A stretch of DNA of 21,998 bases, from positions 5,437,218 to 5,459,215 of the forward strand of contig NZ_JAUDRJ010000003.1 in assembly GCF_030382115.1 (NCBI RefSeq), in the 5' to 3' direction. The notes beneath the pieces were generated by a model. It made no database searches and was not told the origin of the DNA. It was given only the letters and a program-made list of their open reading frames with translations. Below are positions 1-7,493 of this stretch, one piece after another. This DNA is from Nostoc sp. GT001 (lineage in GTDB: Bacteria; Cyanobacteriota; Cyanobacteriia; Cyanobacteriales; Nostocaceae). How positions within the stretch are numbered: position 1 is the stretch's first letter; each line of letters begins with the position of its first letter. A program made the position numbers and the translations under genes.

Positions 1-419
1 TGATCTGTAAGCTGCAAGAAATTAAAGGCTGCTAATTTCTGAGATTGCTTATCGAGTCGTTTAAATGTTTGCCAGTGCTCGCTAATCCATTGACTGCGTT
101 TGGTTTCTCTGGCGATTAGGCAACGGCGCAAAGGACGCAGCCAGGGATGCCAGTAGCCTTCCAGGAAGCGCAGCACAGGCAAATCGAAGCGTTGCACCAC
201 GAAGGCAGAGGCGACAATCAGGCACAAAATCCCGACGAGGAATGGGATTTGTAAAGGTTCGGGTTGTTGACTGAACCAAGTGCTAGCACGTTTCCAGCCA
301 AAGCGCTGTAGCCCTGCGGCGGCTCCCCCTGCCCAAAAGACAAAGGCGGGGGTAAGCAGGGTGGCAATCCATTGTTCGGCGAGTTTGCTACCAAAGCTTT
401 CCAGGAATTTTGCGGACAT
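1..419 (-). CDS. Hypothetical membrane protein, N-terminal part (cut by window edge)
   Basis: An open frame starts at ATG 419 and runs without a stop to the window edge, giving 139 residues. It begins MSAKFLESFGSKLAEQW. Two hydrophobic stretches look membrane-spanning: about residues 18-38 (from WIATLLTPAFVFW) and about 59-76 (from IPFLVGILCLIVASAF). They are followed by a basic region rich in Arg and Lys, probably cytoplasmic. I do not recognise the family. It has the same orientation as the CHAT protein and zinc-ribbon genes upstream, separated by about 156 bp, and may belong to the same cargo unit. No clear ribosome binding site precedes it. Confidence 0.6.
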   Translation of the reverse strand, partial: MSAKFLESFGSKLAEQWIATLLTPAFVFWAGGAAAGLQRFGWKRASTWFSQQPEPLQIPFLVGILCLIVASAFVVQRFDLPVLRFLEGYWHPWLRPLRRCLIARETKRSQWISEHWQTFKRLDKQSQKLAAFNFLQLTD

Positions 420-575
420 GGTGCGATCAAAAGAGTTGATAGGGGTAGGGTTATTCGGTTAGCTAACTGAAGAGTTTACCAATAGTGAGGCTGAAGGATT
501 GGGCAAAGGGTCAAGGGTTTGGCGGGAGTTTGAACCATTGCCGTTTGGGGTGCGTGGGTTGTGAGTATTGTATCG

Positions 576-956
576 TTATGGTGAAGCGGGTTTGAGGGGA
601 ACCTTGTGAACTTTACAGAGGGGCGTGGGGCGACCGACGCGATCGCTTGACCAAGTGTACTCGCACTGAGGACATTTAAATTCGGGTGCAGAAATATCAG
701 ATATATTACCAGGTAGTCGATTTAATCCTTTTTGAGTTACATCCTTTTGCTGGAATTGTGTCACCCAGGTGCGAGTCGCTCTCTTGTTTGTGAGTAACTC
801 CCAGATGGAATTTTCGATGGATTCTCCAGCTTGAAACTGTTGTAGGAGTTGGTCAAGTTCTTGGCGCATTTGTTCTCCTGCTTCATTGCCCAGTAATTGC
901 GAGAGTTGGGGACGAATAGCCAGAGCAGTTTCTAAAATTGAGAAATTATCAATCAT
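576..956 (-). CDS. Small zinc-ribbon-like hypothetical protein (126 aa)
   Basis: The frame is open upstream to 1112, but that would overlap the end of the CHAT gene by 120 bp. ATG 956 lies 34 bp past the CHAT stop and gives a compact protein starting MIDNFSILETALAIRPQ. The N-terminal two thirds are predicted helical, with acidic and Gln-rich segments (QMRQELDQLLQQFQAGES). The C-terminal third holds CPQCEYTW followed about 20 residues later by CKVH, a CxxC...CxxH pattern that could bind one zinc ion. The close, co-directional spacing suggests co-transcription with the CHAT gene, perhaps as a partner or substrate of the protease. Function is unknown; the partner role is inference only. Confidence 0.65.
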   Translation of the reverse strand: MIDNFSILETALAIRPQLSQLLGNEAGEQMRQELDQLLQQFQAGESIENSIWELLTNKRATRTWVTQFQQKDVTQKGLNRLPGNISDISAPEFKCPQCEYTWSSDRVGRPTPLCKVHKVPLKPASP

Positions 957-990
957 GGTTGTTTGAATAAATAACAGGTGGGAATAATGT

Positions 991-3960
991 TTAAACTCCC
1001 ATGTAGCTGAAGGCTGCCCAGTCGCATGGATGGGAGAAGTCCAATCGCAGCGATTGATATAAAGCTCCTTCTTTAGATGCAAGTTCGGGAATAAAGGTTT
1101 GACAGTGAGCAACTACATCATCCGCTTCAGCATCCCGGAGCCATTTTTGGGCTGTGATTAAAGCTTGTGATGGCTCTAGGTGCTGGTTACGCCAGAGCGT
1201 GTAAAAACGAGTTAGCAGAACCATTGTACTAATCTCGTTGACAGACCAAAGAGAAGCGACGACTCCGGCAACACCTGCCTGAAGTAAGCCTGTAGGCAAG
1301 CTGATGGCTTCATCCGCTAGTTCAATTCCTGGCAATGCAGTTTCGCAAGCGGAGAGAATGGCGAGGCGGATACCACCCTGGTTATTTTCTACCAGTTTGA
1401 GGTTGAGGAGGTCATGCAGGGTAAGAATGGCTTCCTCGCCTTTACCCGTCATGGCAAGACCACTTTTGAGGGGTGCTTGCAGGTTAGCGTTGCCGTGGCA
1501 GGAACAGTGCAAAATTTTGTAATCGGGTAATGCAGCGAGAACAGCCTCTCTGGTTGCTTGTTTTTGAGTGAAAACTTGGTAATTTTGGAAAGTGGCGATC
1601 GCAGCTTGAACTTCTCGTTTTGAGTTGGGTAAGGGATTAGCGCCTTCATGTTTGGGTTCATCAATTGCTAGTATCGAATCTGCTACAGTCCGTTGAGCGA
1701 TTTCTTGAGCCGTTGAGAGCGATCTCGCGTTGGGAGCGTAGGTAAATTGGATACCATCAAGGGCGTAGTACCTTCCAGTGGGAGTGGTAGAATCTTCGAC
1801 CCAAGCAGCGTGGAGGGGGAGCAAGCTGAGGAAACCTGTGGGAATGAGGGTGGCTTGCTGCACATGGCGTTTTTGGAGGTGGTCGATTAGGAGTGACATT
1901 AGGGGTTGCCAGAGTTGGCTAGTGCCTTGGTCAATCGCGTCTAGCCAAGCCTGGCGATTGGTTTGGGATTGGTAATAAGCTTTGAACCAGGCAATGAGGA
2001 GTTCTCGTAGCCTCTTGTTTGTGAGGTCATCCAACCATAGAGGAGCAATACCCCCTTGGGTGACGATGAGAGCGAGGCTACCAGCAGGGCTGGATACAAG
2101 GTAAATGAGGGGAATGCCAGGGCGCAGAGCTTGGTGTATATCATCGAAGCTCGGTTGAGCCAAGAAGCCTTCATAGCCGATAATTTGACGGATTTGGGTA
2201 ATGATTTCCGTCAAGGTTTCTTGTAGTTGCAGGGCTTGGGTGCGTAAAGCTTCAGGGATAGGGCTATGGCGATCATTTGAAGTCATCCACAGGCGTTGTT
2301 GGGTTTCGATATCACGGCGTTGGATAATGATGTTTTGATATCGAGTGTAGAGTGTAGGATTGATTCGCTTGAGTTGAGTGAGGTCGGCTCTGTCTCGGTC
2401 TAAGGTTTCACTGAGTTCACGGGCGCGACCTTGTTCTAGAGTGAGGACAGCCTCTTTCAGCTTACCACTGCGAGCAAGGGCATAAGCGGTGAGTCGCGGC
2501 AAACTGTCAGTTTCAGCAAGTTCAGCAGCTTTACTATCAAGCAGGATGGCAGATTGGTAGAGGGTTTCACCTGCTTGGAGGGCTTTGGTGTAGGCACTAG
2601 CAGCTTTTGCCCAAGCTTTTTGCTCAAAGTGGATGTAGCCGAGGTTGCGTGCAATTCCAAGGCAGTCTTTGGGAAAGGCTTCACAGCTTAAAACTTGCAG
2701 GGCGAGTTCATAGCCAGTGATGGCTTGTTCAAGATTATCATCTCTGTTTCCTTTGATGCGCTCCCTGTAGGCATTTGCCAGAATATTCTGTGTGTTTGCC
2801 CACTGTTCACGAGAGGCTTCACGGCTTAAAACTTGCAAGGCGAGTTGAGAGGCAGCTATCGCTTGTTCAAGGTTATCAGCCTTGTTTCCTTCGATGCGCT
2901 CCCTGTAAGCTGCTGCCAGATTACTCTGGGTGGTTGCCCAATCAACAGCAAACCTTTTATCGGTAAAAACTTGTAGGGCGAGTTGATAGGCGCTGATGGC
3001 TTGTTCGAGGTTATCAGCCTTCTCCCCTTCGATGCGGTAAAAGTAGGCACTTGCCAGATTATTCTGGGTCTTTGCCCAATCAACAGCAAACTTTTCATAG
3101 GTATAAACTTGCAGGGCGAGTTTAGAGGCTGTGATCGATTGTTCGAGGTTATCAGCCTTATCCCCTTTGATACGGTCACTGTAGGCTACTGCCAGATTAC
3201 TCTGGGTCATTGCCCAATCTTTGGCAAACCTTTCAGGGGTATAAACTTGTAGGGCGAGTTTAGAGGCTGCGATCGCTTGTTCGAGGTTATCAGCCCTATC
3301 CCCTTTGATACGCTGAGTGTAGCAAGCTGCCAGATTATTCTGGGTGGTTGCCCACTGTTCAGGAAAGGCTTCAGGATTATAAACTTGCAGGGCGAGTTGA
3401 GAGGCAGCGATCGCTTGTTCAAGGTTATCAGCCCTATTTCCTTTGATCCTGCGGTCACCGTAGGCTACTGCCAGATTAATCTGGGTCATTGCCCAATTTT
3501 TGGCAAACCTTTCAGGGGTATAAACTTGCAGGGCGAGTTGATAAGCAGTGATCGCTTGTTCGAGGTTATCAGCCCTATCCCCTTTGATGCGCTCACTGTA
3601 GGCTTCTGCTAAACTAGACTGGAGCATTGCCCACTGCTCTGGGAGAAACGCTTTACGATCAACTTGCAGGGCGAGTTTATAGGCAGTGATGCCCAATTCC
3701 AGGTTCAGCCAGGCTTGCCCTAAGGGAAATTCCTTAATAAGGTTGCCAAATGCCAAGAGGACAATCGCATTAAACCGTTGCTCCTCTGAATCACCCTCCA
3801 GCAGCAAACTTGTTATCACCTCTGGCAAAGTTTCCAGCAATTGTTCATTCAACCTGTCTTGATGCTGTTCTAAAAATGGATAAACTTGCTGGGCATCCCC
3901 TCGGCTATCTGCCACAAGTTGCAACATAGTCGCCAAAAATTGCACTGAATCTTCGAGCAT
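991..3960 (-). CDS. TPR-CHAT domain protein (caspase-like protease), 989 aa
   Basis: The N-terminal half contains seven tandem TPR-like repeats of about 46 residues, each with a DNLEQ(A/S)I core and a WAxTQxNLAxAY-type second helix (about residues 130-420). A further helical TPR-like linker follows, then a C-terminal CHAT domain (about 650-989). CHAT is the caspase-HetF-associated-with-TPR peptidase family. The expected dyad is visible: His822 in CSCHGNA and Cys872 in LSACETA, followed by the conserved GLLQAGVAGVVASLW segment. The start at ATG 3960 is supported by AGGA 7 bases upstream. CHAT-TPR proteins are common in filamentous cyanobacteria and elsewhere act as regulated proteases, for example in gasdermin and type III-E CRISPR systems. 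Here the gene lies inside the CAST, so a defence or cell-death cargo role is plausible but unproven. Confidence 0.93.
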   Translation of the reverse strand: MLEDSVQFLATMLQLVADSRGDAQQVYPFLEQHQDRLNEQLLETLPEVITSLLLEGDSEEQRFNAIVLLAFGNLIKEFPLGQAWLNLELGITAYKLALQVDRKAFLPEQWAMLQSSLAEAYSERIKGDRADNLEQAITAYQLALQVYTPERFAKNWAMTQINLAVAYGDRRIKGNRADNLEQAIAASQLALQVYNPEAFPEQWATTQNNLAACYTQRIKGDRADNLEQAIAASKLALQVYTPERFAKDWAMTQSNLAVAYSDRIKGDKADNLEQSITASKLALQVYTYEKFAVDWAKTQNNLASAYFYRIEGEKADNLEQAISAYQLALQVFTDKRFAVDWATTQSNLAAAYRERIEGNKADNLEQAIAASQLALQVLSREASREQWANTQNILANAYRERIKGNRDDNLEQAITGYELALQVLSCEAFPKDCLGIARNLGYIHFEQKAWAKAASAYTKALQAGETLYQSAILLDSKAAELAETDSLPRLTAYALARSGKLKEAVLTLEQGRARELSETLDRDRADLTQLKRINPTLYTRYQNIIIQRRDIETQQRLWMTSNDRHSPIPEALRTQALQLQETLTEIITQIRQIIGYEGFLAQPSFDDIHQALRPGIPLIYLVSSPAGSLALIVTQGGIAPLWLDDLTNKRLRELLIAWFKAYYQSQTNRQAWLDAIDQGTSQLWQPLMSLLIDHLQKRHVQQATLIPTGFLSLLPLHAAWVEDSTTPTGRYYALDGIQFTYAPNARSLSTAQEIAQRTVADSILAIDEPKHEGANPLPNSKREVQAAIATFQNYQVFTQKQATREAVLAALPDYKILHCSCHGNANLQAPLKSGLAMTGKGEEAILTLHDLLNLKLVENNQGGIRLAILSACETALPGIELADEAISLPTGLLQAGVAGVVASLWSVNEISTMVLLTRFYTLWRNQHLEPSQALITAQKWLRDAEADDVVAHCQTFIPELASKEGALYQSLRLDFSHPCDWAAFSYMGV
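2695..3660 (-). repeat. Seven ~138-bp tandem repeats encoding the TPR units
   Basis: The segment repeats with a period of about 138 bp (46 codons); each unit includes a near-constant stretch read on the plus strand as cttgttcgaggttatcag. Identity between units is high, which points to internal duplication within the CHAT-TPR gene and possible copy-number variation between strains. Confidence 0.85.
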
Positions 3961-4154
3961 AGATTTCCTAAAAGTTAAAGATTGGGAATTAACTGCGATT
4001 CTTAGCCTAATATTTAGATTTAGTGACTGCGCTGCTCTCAGCCTTTACAAAAAACACTACAAGACGAGGATTACCTTTTCCTGAAATTCATTGCTACCCA
4101 GTTTTTCAGGAACTCCCCCATTACTATTACGTTCAACCATCTATGTTTTCGTAT

Positions 4155-4582
4155 TTAAGCTTTTAATTTTTGCTGTAGTTGCTGATAAATCTCATCCAAC
4201 CACACCGGAATTACAGGCTGACCTTCATCTAAAGATGTGATCGCCTTTGTTCTGTCATACTCCATCAGTGCAAGCGATCGCTTGTGCCCCTCGAAAAGTA
4301 GCATCCACCGACTACCTCTACCAATGACAAACAACTCCGGCTCCTTGTCTTTCAGGGTTTTGACCGTTTCACCAGCCAAATCAAAACTCAACCCAGCAGA
4401 CAAAAAATATACCATCACAGCCAATTCTACCAAATTGGCTTTTGAGTAATAAATACTACGCCCAGTTCCTGTTTCACTGATAACAGGAACAATTACCCCT
4501 TCTCTCGCCAGTATTGGAGCTGACGCAGGGTACAGCCTGTGATTTCAGCCGCTTGTTTGCTCGTAAAAAATGTCTCTTGCAT
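4155..4582 (-). pseudogene. cvkR: MerR-type repressor of the V-K CAST, broken by a one-base frameshift
   Basis: Reading from ATG 4582, the first frame gives MQETFFTSKQAAEITGCTLR then QLQYWREKG and a stop (TAA at 4495-4493). This is a MerR winged-helix DNA-binding start. Reading resumes one frame over with IVPVISETGTGRSIYYSKAN and continues to the stop at 4155. Restoring one G in the G run (plus-strand CCCC, 4496-4499) joins them as ...REKGVIVPVIS..., about 142 residues, with no effector-binding domain. That matches CvkR (Anabaena Alr3614), the known repressor of cas12k, in size, position and divergent orientation. Either the gene is truly inactivated, leaving cas12k derepressed, or the base was lost in sequencing. 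An internal TTG start (from 4433) would give only the dimerisation part without the DNA-binding helix-turn-helix. Confidence 0.85.
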
Positions 4583-4652
4583 GAAATAATTTTACACACG
4601 GCTATTTATAGAACAAAAATGTTATTATTAAACATATATGTTTTAAAGTGCC
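4583..4652. promoter_or_regulatory. cvkR-cas12k divergent control region with palindromic operator candidate
   Basis: These 70 bp separate the divergent cvkR and cas12k starts. A perfect 14-bp palindrome, AAACATATATGTTT, lies at 4630-4643, only 9 bases before the cas12k ATG. It resembles the motif I recall for CvkR (AnnACATnATGTnnT), but here the ACAT/ATGT half-sites are separated by two bases rather than one. Binding here would block cas12k transcription or translation start. No strong Shine-Dalgarno sequence precedes cas12k, and I could not place -35 and -10 boxes with confidence. Confidence 0.6.
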
Positions 4653-6599
4653 ATGAGCCAAATCACGATCCAGTGCCGTTTGGTTGCCAGTGCATCTACC
4701 CGTCAATACTTATGGAAGTTAATGGCAGAGCAAAACACGCCTCTGATTAACGAGTTACTGGAACAATTAGGTCATCACCCAGACCTGGAAAATTGGCGAC
4801 AAAAAGCTAAAATCCCTGCTGATATCGTCAAGCAACTATGTCTGACACTCAAAACTGACTCGCGCTACAGTGGTCAACCTTCTCGGTTTTATGCCAGTGC
4901 GATCGCATTGGTGAATTACACTTATAAATCATGGCTGGCGTTAATGAAGCGGTTGCAGTCCCAATTGGACAGCAAAACCTACTGGCTGGAAATGCTCAAA
5001 AGTAATGCTGAATTAGTTAAAATCTGTGGCGCGTCCTTGGATGGAATTCGCACTAAAGCAACTGAAATTTTGACTCAAATTGCTCCAGTCGATACAATTG
5101 TCACTCAACAGCCCAAAAGTAGCAAAGTTAAAAAAAGCAAAAAATCTGCACTTTCACAGATTGATAGTGTTAAGCACGTACCTCAAACAAGCGATCGCCA
5201 TCTATTTAACACCTTATTTGAAACTTACCGCAATACCGAAGACATCCTAACTCGTTGTACCATTAGCTATTTACTTAAAAATGGCTGCAAAGTCTCTGAT
5301 AAAGAAGAAGACTGCGAAAAATTTACTCAACGCCGTCGTAAAGTTGAGATTCAGATTGAACGCCTCAAAGAACAATTAGAAGCGCGAATTCCCAAAGGTA
5401 GAGATTTAACTAATACTAAGTGGTTGCAAACACTGTTCACCGCTACACAGAACGTCCCTCAAAATGAAACCGAGGCGAAATCTTGGCAAAACAGCCTTCT
5501 AAGACAATCTAGTTCTGTACCGTTCCCAGTAGCTTACGAAGGCAGCGAAGAGATGACTTGGTTTCAAAACCAAAAAGGACGCATTTGTGTAAAATTCAAC
5601 GGCATCAGCGAGCATAGCTTTGAAGTGTATTGCGATAATAGGCAACTACATTGGTTTAAACGCTTTTTAGAAGACCAACAAATCAAACGCAACAGTAAAA
5701 ATCAGCACTCCAGCAGTTTGTTTACTCTTCGCAGTGGTCGTATTGCTTGGCAGGAAGGGGAAGGTAAGGGCGAACCCTGGAACGTTCACAGTCTAACTCT
5801 CTATTGTTGTGTGGATACCCGCTTGTGGACAAGCGAAGGTACAGAGCAAGTAAAGCAAGAAAGAGCAGAAGAAATCACCAAAATCATCACCAGAACCGAA
5901 GCCAAAGGCAATCTCAACTCCAAACAAGAACTATTTATCAAGCGGAAAAACTCGACACTATCTAGAATCAATAACTCCTTCCCTCGTCCGAGTCAACCTT
6001 TGTACAAAGGTAAATCTCATATTTTGGTAGGTGTTAGTGTTGGTCTAAAACAACCTGCAACAGTAGCAGTAGTGGACAGCATTACAGATAAAGTTATTAC
6101 CTATCAAAGCATCAAACAGCTACTTGGGGATAATTACAAACTGTTAAACAGACAGCAAAGAGAAAAACAAACTTTATCTCACAAACGCCAAATAGCCCAA
6201 ATATTTGCTTCACCAAAACCATTTGAAGAATCTGAGTTGGGGGAGTACATAGATAGATTACTGGCTAAAAAAATTGTCACCCTTGCTCAAACATACTCTG
6301 CTGGTAGCATAGTCCTGCCCAAACTAGGCGATATACGTCTTCAGGTCAACAGTGAAATTCAAGCAAGAGCTGAACAAAAATGTCCAGATTGCCTGGAAGC
6401 ACAGAAAAATTATGCCAAACAGTATCGGCATAGTGTCCATCAGTGGAGTTATGGCAGATTGCTTGAGTGTATTCAAACTCAAGCGGCTAAAGCTGGAATT
6501 GTTATAGAAGAGGGAAAACAGCCTATCCGAGGAAGCCCACACCAAAAAGCAAAAGAGTTAGCGATCGCCGCCTATAAATCACGCCACAGGGTTGATTGA
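4653..6599 (+). CDS. cas12k: Cas12k (C2c5), RNA-guided targeting protein of type V-K CAST, 648 aa
   Basis: The protein closely resembles Scytonema Cas12k (639 aa, from memory) along its whole length. It shares the MSQITIQ start, the LINELLEQLG and GQPSRFYASAI segments, YLLKNGCKVSDKEED, KGRDLTN, LEGEGKGEPWN-like and LYCCVD blocks, NSFPRPSQPLYKG, and QPIRGSPHQKAKELA near the C-terminus. Cas12k binds tracrRNA and crRNA and recognises a GTN PAM, but does not cut. Consistent with this, the RuvC-I motif reads GVSVGLKQPATVAVVD (about residue 460), with Ser where nucleases have the catalytic Asp. A Lys/Ser-rich linker lies around residues 150-175 and accounts for part of the extra length. The frame is intact. 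tracrRNA begins about 30 bp downstream on the same strand. Confidence 0.97.
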   Translation: MSQITIQCRLVASASTRQYLWKLMAEQNTPLINELLEQLGHHPDLENWRQKAKIPADIVKQLCLTLKTDSRYSGQPSRFYASAIALVNYTYKSWLALMKRLQSQLDSKTYWLEMLKSNAELVKICGASLDGIRTKATEILTQIAPVDTIVTQQPKSSKVKKSKKSALSQIDSVKHVPQTSDRHLFNTLFETYRNTEDILTRCTISYLLKNGCKVSDKEEDCEKFTQRRRKVEIQIERLKEQLEARIPKGRDLTNTKWLQTLFTATQNVPQNETEAKSWQNSLLRQSSSVPFPVAYEGSEEMTWFQNQKGRICVKFNGISEHSFEVYCDNRQLHWFKRFLEDQQIKRNSKNQHSSSLFTLRSGRIAWQEGEGKGEPWNVHSLTLYCCVDTRLWTSEGTEQVKQERAEEITKIITRTEAKGNLNSKQELFIKRKNSTLSRINNSFPRPSQPLYKGKSHILVGVSVGLKQPATVAVVDSITDKVITYQSIKQLLGDNYKLLNRQQREKQTLSHKRQIAQIFASPKPFEESELGEYIDRLLAKKIVTLAQTYSAGSIVLPKLGDIRLQVNSEIQARAEQKCPDCLEAQKNYAKQYRHSVHQWSYGRLLECIQTQAAKAGIVIEEGKQPIRGSPHQKAKELAIAAYKSRHRVD

Positions 6600-6626
6600 C
6601 AAAAATTTGAACCTTGAAAATAGAAT

Positions 6627-6850
6627 AAGTAATAGCGCCGCAGTTCATGTTGTAATCAACCCCTGAACTGTGAAAAGTTTGGGTTAGTTTGACTGTGGGA
6701 ACACAGTCTTGCTTTCTGGCCCTAGTAGCTGCCCACCTTGAAGCTGCTGTCTGTTGTAGACAGGAATCAGGTGCGCCCCCAGTAATAGAGGTGCGGGTTT
6801 ACCGCAGTGGTGGCTACCGAATCACCTCCGACCAAGGAGGAACCCACCTT
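6627..6850 (+). ncRNA. tracrRNA of type V-K CAST
   Basis: The sequence matches the Scytonema CAST tracrRNA in order and spacing: TAATAGCGCCGCAGTTCATG at the start, GGGTTAGTTTGACTGT, CAGTCTTGCTTTCTGGCCCT, the TAGCTGCCCACC block, GGTGCGCCCCCAGTAATAG and GTGGCTACCGAATCACC. Hairpins visible are CAGTTCA/TGAACTG (6641-6670), GACTGTG-type (about 6691-6708), CTGTCT/AGACAG (about 6748-6763) and CCTCC/GGAGG (about 6825-6840). The 3' anti-repeat AACCCACC (6841-6848) can pair perfectly with GGTGGGTT of the homing crRNA. Ends are estimated by similarity and may be off by several bases. Confidence 0.93.
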
Positions 6851-6883
6851 AATTATTGTTGATAGGGGTTAAAGATTCGAGCA

Positions 6884-6952
6884 GTTTCAACTCCCTTTCT
6901 GATATCAGGAGGGTTGAAAGATTCTTAGAGGAAAAGATGAGTGCGCCTCTAG
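6884..6952 (+). CRISPR. Minimal type V-K CRISPR array: one 37-nt repeat and adjoining spacer
   Basis: A single full-length repeat occupies 6884-6920, beginning GTTTCAACTC and ending GGAGGGTTGAAAG. It has the same length and terminal sequences as the Scytonema V-K repeat. The following about 32 nt (6921-6952) would be the spacer; it contains an inverted repeat TAGAGG/CCTCTA. No second intact repeat follows, so the array is a solo repeat or its terminal repeat has decayed beyond recognition. The target of the spacer cannot be identified from this window. Confidence 0.8.
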
Positions 6953-7010
6953 GTTGATTTAAAAATCCCTTCAAAGGGGTATCTACATACATATTAAGGG
7001 TTTAGTACAA

Positions 7011-7066
7011 CTACTAAAACTTTGCTAAATTTATGGTGGGTTGAAAGGTAAGGCAGAGGTCTGCCA
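7011..7066 (+). ncRNA. Delocalised homing crRNA (tRNA-Cys-targeting), truncated repeat plus guide
   Basis: The 3' part of a repeat, TGGTGGGTTGAAAG, lies at 7034-7047; the 5' half of a would-be 37-nt repeat (7011-7033) has diverged. It is followed directly by the guide GTAAGGCAGAGGTCTGC (7048-7064). This equals the tRNA-Cys gene strand at 7240-7224 over 17 nt, with the mismatch starting at base 18. Such repeat-guide units outside the array are known to direct homing of V-K CASTs to tRNA genes. Confidence 0.93.
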
Positions 7067-7093
7067 TTGTGATAGCGTGTCTATTTGTATTTG

Positions 7094-7178
7094 TGACACA
7101 CAATCTGTTAACAGTGACATCATTTTGTTAAACATGACATCAATCAGTTAACAGTGACAAATAATTAGTTAATGTACA
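7094..7178. repeat. Transposon end (PAM-proximal, 'LE') with TnsB-binding-type repeats
   Basis: Read outward-in on the minus strand the end begins TGTACATTAACTAATTATTT. On the plus strand TGACA occurs at 7094-7098, 7115-7119, 7135-7139 and 7155-7159, at 20-21 bp steps. Three of these are preceded by a GTTAA(A)CA(G/T) context. Tn7-like elements end in TGT...ACA and carry several such repeats for TnsB. The next five bases, TTATT (7179-7183), are the expected target-site duplication; the partner copy lies outside the window. Confidence 0.88.
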
Positions 7179-7186
7179 TTATTTAA

Positions 7187-7257
<71 letters not shown>

Positions 7258-7493
7258 ACAGCAGGATTCGCTGAACTACTTTAATGTTGCTAAGGTATCT
7301 TAGTAGCCATTTAGTAGTCATCGGGTGCTAGTTAAACCATGATAGCATAGGATTCTGAGGTAGAGATAGTAGGTTAACTGGATGTTTTTGGTAGTCTTTA
7401 GGCGATCGCTAGAAAATTTCGATTGCAGGTTGACCATAGCATAAGCAACTCTTAGCTGATTAAAAAGAGTTGTAATTCTTCACTCCTGACTTG

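Larger units (their letters stand above)
1..7178. mobile_element. Type V-K CRISPR-associated transposon (CAST), partial; PAM-proximal end at 7178
   Basis: In order from the outer end inward: a terminal TGTACA with spaced TGACA repeats, a delocalised homing crRNA, one CRISPR repeat, a tracrRNA, cas12k and a divergent cvkR. This is the standard layout of the CRISPR-side end of Cas12k transposons such as those of Scytonema hofmannii and Anabaena. The outer boundary is 62 bp from the GTG PAM in the tRNA-Cys gene. The other boundary, its copy of the target duplication, and tnsB, tnsC and tniQ are not visible, so the element either runs off the left edge or has lost them. That the genes at 1-3960 are cargo is inferred from their position; no second end was found between them and the left edge. 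Confidence 0.9.

Noticed and set aside
991..1112. Longer start (1112) for the zinc-ribbon protein
   Set aside because: It would overlap the conserved C-terminus of the CHAT domain by 120 bp; the extra residues look like an out-of-frame reading of it.
3277..3612. Plus-strand ORFs within the TPR repeats (also 2983-3252)
   Set aside because: They are shadows of the 138-bp coding repeats on the minus strand, which carry a recognisable TPR-CHAT protein.
3961..4154. Possible second CAST end or additional TnsB sites between the CHAT gene and cvkR
   Set aside because: No TGTCA/TGACA series or TGT...ACA terminus is present in this gap, nor a spaced series anywhere in 1-4154.
6953..6989. Degenerate second CRISPR repeat after the first spacer
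   Set aside because: Only the first three bases and scattered positions match; the conserved GGGTTGAAAG end is missing.
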